Made by a program: the position numbers and the translations under genes. This document shows, in pieces, positions 59,515 through 64,000 of a stretch of DNA of 64,000 nt. Each line of letters starts with the position of its first letter. The first letter of the stretch is position 1. The stretch comes from JAEWSN01 sp942493335 (GTDB lineage Bacteria; Bacillota; Clostridia; DSM-8532), in contig OW818693.1 in the NCBI GenBank assembly GCA_942493335.1, positions 2,108,001 to 2,172,000 of the forward strand. The letters are read 5' to 3'. The notes below the pieces were generated by a model, which saw only the letters and a program-made list of their open reading frames with translations, ran no database searches and was not told the origin of the DNA.

Positions 59515-60174
59515 ATGGCTAAATTAAAGCAAACGAAAAAATACTATTTCAGTGTTGAAGGCGAGACTGAACAATGGTATTTGAAATGGCTTCAAGGCCT
59601 TATTAATGGTACAGCAGAGGCTGAGAATAAAGTGTCTTTTGATTGTCCTGTTCAAAAAAATCCATTGAAGCGGGCTAAGTCAATTGTTGTGACTAGGAAA
59701 ACCGATATTTATCATATTTCGGATTATGAAAGCGATGAAGAAATCCATGTAAGAGAATTCAGAGAAACCATGGACAACATGAAACTTGCAAAAGAACTTG
59801 GTAAGCAGATAAATTATGTATTTGGCTATACAAACCTGACATTTGATTTATGGATTGTGCTGCACATTTCAAATTGCAACGGGTCATTAGCTCACCGGAG
59901 ACTATATTTACAGCATATTAACCGTGTTTACAATGAAAACTTTATTAGCATGGACGATTTCAAGCATGAGAACAACTTCAAAAGAGTCTTGGGCCAGCTC
60001 GAATTTCAAAATGTCAAAGATGCAATTGAACGAGCAAAACAGATTATGCATAGAAATTCAGATAACGGGTATGTGCTGCAAGAGTACAAAGGCTATCGAT
60101 ATTATAGAGAGAATCCTTCATTAGCTATATGGGAAGTGATCGAAAGAGTTTTAGTTGAGTGCAGATTGGCATAA
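59515..60174 (+). CDS. RloB-like protein, effector partner of the ATPase
   Basis: A 219-residue protein matching RloB: the N-terminal YYFSVEGETEQWYLKWLQGL is the E-G-x-T-E Toprim-like start of the family, followed by FGYTNLTFDLWIVLHISNCN (the FExW-like block) and the C-terminal NPSLAIWEVIERVL. RloB and AbiLii are thought to act as the nuclease or toxic effector in phage-induced growth arrest, with the ATPase as sensor. It has the same AT-rich composition and is in the same operon as the ATPase. Confidence 0.83.
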   Translation: MAKLKQTKKYYFSVEGETEQWYLKWLQGLINGTAEAENKVSFDCPVQKNPLKRAKSIVVTRKTDIYHISDYESDEEIHVREFRETMDNMKLAKELGKQINYVFGYTNLTFDLWIVLHISNCNGSLAHRRLYLQHINRVYNENFISMDDFKHENNFKRVLGQLEFQNVKDAIERAKQIMHRNSDNGYVLQEYKGYRYYRENPSLAIWEVIERVLVECRLA

Positions 60175-60336
60175 AGAAGCTTTCATTAAAGAAATGCCCG
60201 ACGAATACATCTATGACATCGCCTTGTGTGTAGAGTATGATTCCGTTCCCTATTTCATCAAAACCTTCAAACGCCTGAACGGAGATAAGCCGCACGAATA
60301 TCACGCAACGCTTCGAAAAAAGCGGGGAATGGAGAA
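60175..60336 (+). pseudogene. Possible gene remnant at the right edge of the island
   Basis: Directly after RloB a frame from 60155 reads on as KEMPDEYIYDIALCVEYDSV, then PYFIKTFKRLNGDKPHEYHA, before it runs into antisense of the amidase gene. It has natural-looking codons and amino acid mix but no start signal of its own. It may be the tail of a gene cut by arrival of the island, or chance. Confidence 0.3.
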
Positions 60337-61266
60337 TCAGCCTCCTTCGCCATCCAGCGTCAGGATCGGCACATACAACTCTGGTCTGCGGTCCCTGAAC
60401 AGGCCCCATTCCGCCCGCTGCGCAGCAAGCTGGTCGAGGTCGAATTCCCGGATCAGGATGGTTTCCGAGACTCGGTCAGCTTCATCCAGTTTACGGCCTG
60501 TCGGCCCGGCGATGAAGGATGAACCATAAAAGGTGATGCTGGAAGCAGAACATGAATGCGAAGCGGATTCTTCTGTCAATCCCGAAGTTGAAGCGCTGGC
60601 GATCCTTGCCGTTTCCGACCCAATCCGATTGGATGCGATGACAGGAATCAGATTTGATGCGGCATGGCCCTGCATGCACATCTGCCAGTGCTCGCGGGAA
60701 TCGACGGATGCATCGTGCGGTTCGGAACCGATGGCGGTCGGGTAGAACAACAGTTCCGCGCCCATGACCGCCATGCAGCGCGCGGATTCCGGGAACCACT
60801 GGTCCCAGCAGATTCCTACGCCGATCCGGCCAAATCGTGTATTCCAGACCTTGAAGCCGGTGTCGCCAGGACTGAAGTAGAACTTTTCCTCGTATCCGGG
60901 GCCATCCGGAATATGACTTTTCCGATATACGCCGAGGTTCGTTCCGTCCGCATCCAGAATGGCGACGGAATTGAACCGTGCATTGTTCCGTTTTTCGTAA
61001 AAACTGATGGGCAGCACAACGCCGAGTTCCTTTGCAATCCCCTGGAAATGGCAAACGGCTCGATTGTTCTCCACTTCAGTTGCCAGTGCATACTGCGCGG
61101 CATCCTCAACCTGGCAGAAATATTCCGTTTCGAACAGCTCCTGGAGCAGGATGATGTTGGCCCCTTGCGCCGCCGCTTGGCGCACCAGCATCTCCGCATG
61201 GGCGATATTCGCACCGATTTCCTTGCCGCAGGCCATCTGCGTGGCCGCCACCTTTACCTGCCTCAT
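60337..61266 (-). CDS. aguB: N-carbamoylputrescine amidase
   Basis: A 309-residue nitrilase-superfamily enzyme. The Glu-Lys-Cys triad is in ILLQELFETEYFCQ, YRKSHIPDGPGYEEKFYFSP and IGVGICWDQWFPESARCMAV. The KSHIPDGPGYxEKFYF and CWDQWFPE blocks are typical of AguB. It hydrolyses N-carbamoylputrescine to putrescine, CO2 and ammonia. One loop (ASASTSGLTEESASHSCSAS) is longer than in relatives. ATG 61266 follows AAGGAG. It lies downstream of aguA on the same strand, gap 120 bp. Confidence 0.92.
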   Translation of the reverse strand: MRQVKVAATQMACGKEIGANIAHAEMLVRQAAAQGANIILLQELFETEYFCQVEDAAQYALATEVENNRAVCHFQGIAKELGVVLPISFYEKRNNARFNSVAILDADGTNLGVYRKSHIPDGPGYEEKFYFSPGDTGFKVWNTRFGRIGVGICWDQWFPESARCMAVMGAELLFYPTAIGSEPHDASVDSREHWQMCMQGHAASNLIPVIASNRIGSETARIASASTSGLTEESASHSCSASSITFYGSSFIAGPTGRKLDEADRVSETILIREFDLDQLAAQRAEWGLFRDRRPELYVPILTLDGEGG

Positions 61267-61386
61267 CGCCTTCTCCTTTTTGCCGTTTGCCGAACTCACC
61301 GTTCAGTTCTCCCACCATCGGCCGCTTTTACCGCTTGCCTATTGCTCACAGGCAATTCAACTGCCTGTTACATCACGCCGCTTAAG

Positions 61387-62448
61387 TCAGCCCGGCATTT
61401 GCTGGGTCGCACAGTGTACGTTGCCACCTTCCGTTACGATACCCATGCCGTTGATCGTTCGAACTCGCCGATCCGGGAAGGTGGCTGCCAGAATCCGTAC
61501 CGCCTCCCGGTCCGTCTCTTCCGCTTCATCGCCGAACAACGGAAGGATGATGCCTCCGTTCACAAAATAGAAGTTCAGATAGCTGAGGGTGAGGCGCCCG
61601 TCTGTGCCCATTCGCATCGGAGGTTGGGGGATCTCGATGACCTCCAGTTGTCTGCCTTTCGCATCCGTGGCGGATTGCAGAACGGCCAGCGCATCCTGCG
61701 TGATGCGGAAATTGGGATCCGCTTCGTCGCGGCAGATCTGTAAAATCACTTTGCCGGGTGCTGCGAAACAAGCGATGTTGTCGACATGCCCATCTGTTTC
61801 ATCTCCATCCAGACCCTTTTCGAGCCAAATCACTTTGTTCACGGACAAGTGATCCATCAGTTGTAAGACAATGGCCTGCCTGTCCATCTGCGGATTGCGG
61901 TTCGGATTCAACAGGCATTCTTCAGTGGTCAGCAGCGTGCCTTCGCCATCCGTATGAAGCGAACCGCCCTCCATGACAAGCGGCGCGTCGAATCGTCTGA
62001 CGCCGTGTCGCTCCAGAATGGCTGGCGCAACCTCATTGTCCTGATCCCATGGCGAATACTTTCCGCCCCATGCATTGAAAATCCAGTTGATGCCCGCAAA
62101 TCCGCCCTTGTCGTCAACCACGAAGGTCGGACCGTTGTCGCGAAGCCAGGAATCATTATGCGGCTGGATGAACCATTCAACAGGATGATGCGGGGTGATT
62201 CCACCCTGCGCGGAGACATTCAACAGCGGATTCACAACCGATATGGCCCGGGTTTCGTCTTCCTGATTGACCAGAACCGTCACCGGTTCGAATTCGGCAA
62301 TGGCCGCAATGAACTCCGCCGTCCCTGCGCAGACGCGTTCATGGGTTTCCGGGAAGCACATGGATGCCTTCACCGGCCATGATATGAAGGTCCGCTGATG
62401 ATGCGCCCACTCCGCGGGCATCCTGAAGCCTTCGGTTCTCGGATTCAT
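61387..62448 (-). CDS. aguA: Agmatine deiminase
   Basis: A 353-residue enzyme of the guanidino-group-modifying fold. Blocks: MPAEWAHHQRTFISWP, NDSWLRDNGPTFVV, GLDGDETDGHVDNIACF and the C-terminal nucleophile TEGGNVHCATQQMPG, all diagnostic for agmatine deiminase. It converts agmatine to N-carbamoylputrescine, the substrate of the AguB encoded just downstream, giving a two-step route from arginine-derived agmatine to putrescine. ATG 62448 follows GGGAGAGACAGT. A 46-bp repeat array lies in its upstream region. Confidence 0.93.
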   Translation of the reverse strand: MNPRTEGFRMPAEWAHHQRTFISWPVKASMCFPETHERVCAGTAEFIAAIAEFEPVTVLVNQEDETRAISVVNPLLNVSAQGGITPHHPVEWFIQPHNDSWLRDNGPTFVVDDKGGFAGINWIFNAWGGKYSPWDQDNEVAPAILERHGVRRFDAPLVMEGGSLHTDGEGTLLTTEECLLNPNRNPQMDRQAIVLQLMDHLSVNKVIWLEKGLDGDETDGHVDNIACFAAPGKVILQICRDEADPNFRITQDALAVLQSATDAKGRQLEVIEIPQPPMRMGTDGRLTLSYLNFYFVNGGIILPLFGDEAEETDREAVRILAATFPDRRVRTINGMGIVTEGGNVHCATQQMPG

Positions 62449-62464
62449 ACTGTCTCTCCCGTCC

Positions 62465-62585
62465 CTGCAATACCGGCGCTCCACTTGCTGTGTTGCTGCT
62501 GTCCTTCGATCTGCAATACCGGCACTCCACTCGCTGTGGTACCGCTGCCCTTCGCGCTGAATACCGGCACTCAGCTCACTGAAAG
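62465..62585. repeat. 46-bp tandem array, about 2.6 units, upstream of aguA
   Basis: Units begin at 62465, 62511 and 62557 (the last lost one base), period 46 bp, each opening with CTGCAATACCGGC or a near copy and followed by CTCCAC. It lies in the promoter/leader region of the agu genes and could affect their expression. Confidence 0.75.
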
Positions 62586-62625
62586 TGTTCCGGCAACACC
62601 ATGATAGAACCTGGCAGGGGGGATG

Positions 62626-63504
62626 TCAAATCGGCATGCCTTCTTCCACAAGACTGGAGATGAGCGCTTCCACCACTTTCGGCTCGTAATGGGTTCCCGA
62701 GAACCGCCTCAATTCCTCGACTGCCTCCGATGGCGGCAACGCGCGACGGTAAGCACGGTCCGACGTCATCGCATCATAGCTGTCCGCTACAGCGATGATT
62801 TTTGCTTCCAATACAATCTGATCCTCGGTCAGACCTAACGGGTATCCGGTCCCATCAATCCATTCATGGTGCTGGGTGGCGATTTCGCATACGCGGCTGT
62901 TGTCAAATCGCCCTTCCAGAAGGATTCCACTGTCCGCAGGATGCTTGCGGATGCAATCGAATTCCTCCTGGGTCAGATTCCCCGCCTTGTTCAGAAGTTC
63001 GTCCGGTACGTTCAATTTACCAATGTCGTGAAACAGCGAGGCAATCTGAAGATCCGCGATGATGTCCTCCGAAAGTCCCATTTGCTCGCAAATGCGCACC
63101 GAGTAATGCTGGACGCGCTGACCATGGTTATGGGTGCACGTATCCTTCTCTTCTGACTGCCTCAACAATTCCATCAGATCGTCATAATAATCGTTCAGTG
63201 TGCTGAAAACGGGTTGGGATGATACATACAGGATACGGGCTCCCGATCGGGTCTGCATCTGGATGTTTCCGCTGATGTTGAATACGTGGAAATGATCGCC
63301 TGCTGTCAGGTTGGTATCCCGGTTGTCCGCTTTGACTGTCAGGCTTCCTTCGAGGATGTAGAGGAATTCCATCAACCCGGACTTGCTTCCCGGGACGATA
63401 TGGGCTGGCTTGTCCGCCCATATTTCATACAGCATTACCTCTGTCTCGCCGCCATTCGCCAGCAACTGCAGCGAATAATCGTCATTGGCAACCCGGTTGA
63501 TCAT
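62626..63504 (-). CDS. Cupin/HD-GYP fusion, putative cyclic di-GMP phosphodiesterase
   Basis: A 292-residue protein. Residues 20-105 are a cupin_2 domain (MEFLYILEGSLTVKADNRDT, then LTAGDHFHVFNISG). Residues 120-285 are an HD-GYP domain: HNHGQRVQHYSVRICEQMGL, LFHDIGKLNVPDELL, HHEWIDGTGYPLGL (the GYP signature) and DSYDAMTSDRAYRRALP. HD-GYP enzymes hydrolyse cyclic di-GMP; the cupin would sense a small molecule. ATG 63504 has AGGAAACC upstream. With the GGDEF protein at 23-24 kb it indicates c-di-GMP signalling. Confidence 0.85.
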   Translation of the reverse strand: MINRVANDDYSLQLLANGGETEVMLYEIWADKPAHIVPGSKSGLMEFLYILEGSLTVKADNRDTNLTAGDHFHVFNISGNIQMQTRSGARILYVSSQPVFSTLNDYYDDLMELLRQSEEKDTCTHNHGQRVQHYSVRICEQMGLSEDIIADLQIASLFHDIGKLNVPDELLNKAGNLTQEEFDCIRKHPADSGILLEGRFDNSRVCEIATQHHEWIDGTGYPLGLTEDQIVLEAKIIAVADSYDAMTSDRAYRRALPPSEAVEELRRFSGTHYEPKVVEALISSLVEEGMPI

Positions 63505-63580
63505 ATGGTTTCCTAAAAACAAGCCCTTCAAACACGACACCTCACGTTTCCACCTCACACCCATGATTGCAAATAAACAG

Positions 63581-63616
63581 AAGAACCTTTGCGCAGAAAT
63601 CCACGCAAAGGTTCTT
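63581..63616 (-). terminator. Terminator of the partial gene at the window end
   Basis: Perfect 13-bp arms AAGAACCTTTGCG (63581-63593) and CGCAAAGGTTCTT (63604-63616), ten-base loop. Read on the minus strand it follows the stop of the 63638 gene by 21 bases and is trailed by CTGTTTATTTG. Confidence 0.75.
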
Positions 63617-63637
63617 GACAATCCATGCCCTGCCCTA

Positions 63638-64000
63638 TCAGCCGACGATGCGGAAAGGATCCACCAGAAACACCTTGTTGCCAAGACGGACCTGCACATT
63701 ATAACAGTCAATCCGAACACCGGAAATTGATTCCAAATTGTCCATTTCCCTGCTGATATTGGCCGCTGCAGCGACAAGGTTGTTGCCGATGTCGTCGATC
63801 CGACGGGTATACTCGTTCCAGTAATCTGCGATGCGGCATTTACTGACATAACCCTGAGATGGATTCATTCTGACCAGATCATTTTCCGCCTTCACTCTTT
63901 GCATCAGCACATCATATGCTTGAACAGCCTTGCATTGCGCGTCTGCAATCAGAATGCCCACACGGGTATTGGCCTGTGCGACCTGAAGGGCTACCGAATC
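63638..64000 (-). CDS. Hypothetical protein, C-terminal part
   Basis: The frame is open at the window edge, so the start lies beyond it; 120 residues are visible (DSVALQVAQANTRVGILIAD, then VKAENDLVRMNPSQGY, RRIDDIGNNLVAAAANIS and the end VRLGNKVFLVDPFRIVG). It is helical, has two cysteines and no membrane segment. I do not recognise the family. A good terminator follows its stop. Confidence 0.55.
   Translation of the reverse strand, partial: DSVALQVAQANTRVGILIADAQCKAVQAYDVLMQRVKAENDLVRMNPSQGYVSKCRIADYWNEYTRRIDDIGNNLVAAAANISREMDNLESISGVRIDCYNVQVRLGNKVFLVDPFRIVG

Noticed and set aside
57635..60336. The island as a prophage or integrative element.
   Set aside because: No integrase, transposase, terminal repeats or tRNA target site is visible; only the two defence genes differ in composition.

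Overview
The window is a GC-rich bacterial chromosome segment. It has strong AGGAGG-type ribosome binding sites, some TTG and GTG starts, TGA used as a stop, and tightly packed short operons. The families point to an anaerobic member of the Bacillota (Firmicutes): Lpl/YtcP-type sugar importers, PadR with DUF2812, BlaI with BlaR1, ABC-2 exporters of the DUF990 type, an ANT(6)-like adenylyltransferase, DUF975, DUF3795 and DUF523 proteins, and a ferredoxin-tailed aldo/keto reductase. The class cannot be fixed from sequence alone. I see no rRNA, tRNA, insertion sequence or CRISPR array.

Layout. 1-3.5 kb: a sugar ABC importer (binding protein truncated by the window edge, then two permeases). 3.5-7.2 kb: single enzymes (metallophosphoesterase, CYTH protein, small-molecule kinase, two GNAT acetyltransferases). 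7.2-10.2 kb: a three-gene ABC exporter behind a promoter and a structured leader ending in a terminator-like hairpin. 10.2-14.1 kb: a cysteine-protease-like protein, an SPFH protein beside an NAD-kinase-like protein, and a PadR/DUF2812 pair. 14.3-22.6 kb: a PlsC-like acyltransferase, a GPH sugar symporter, a BlaI/BlaR1-type pair and a GH2 glycosidase. 22.6-30 kb: an AAC(6')-like acetyltransferase, a GGDEF protein, a tandem GNAT, a methyltransferase, a TetR repressor with its likely target reductase, and a PAS-PAS histidine kinase. 30-38.7 kb: many one-gene enzymes (DUF89, PhzF, P-loop kinase, HD, YdeI, kinase, NUDIX) and an M50-like membrane protease. 39-46.8 kb: an ECF sigma cluster, several small lipoproteins or secreted proteins, a hydrolase pseudogene and two methyltransferases. 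46.8-57.7 kb: a YcaQ-type glycosylase, a lone FliG C-domain, a kinase, an AraC regulator, ANT(6), a lipoprotein esterase, cupin and fusion enzymes. 57.9-60.2 kb: an AT-rich island carrying an ATPase plus RloB pair that resembles the AbiL phage-defence system. 60.3-62.5 kb: agmatine-to-putrescine enzymes. The end holds a cupin/HD-GYP protein and a partial unknown gene.

The most distinctive signal is not one gene. Short tandem arrays with exact periods (6, 12, 15, 16, 18, 31, 36 and 46 bp) recur at gene starts, gene ends, linkers and promoters. Several copy a stop codon or a ribosome binding site with its start codon. Other items for follow-up are a creatininase/chorismate-mutase fusion, a methyltransferase/acetyltransferase fusion, a cupin/HD-GYP fusion, an SPFH/NAD-kinase-like pair and two chromosomal aminoglycoside-modifying enzyme homologues.
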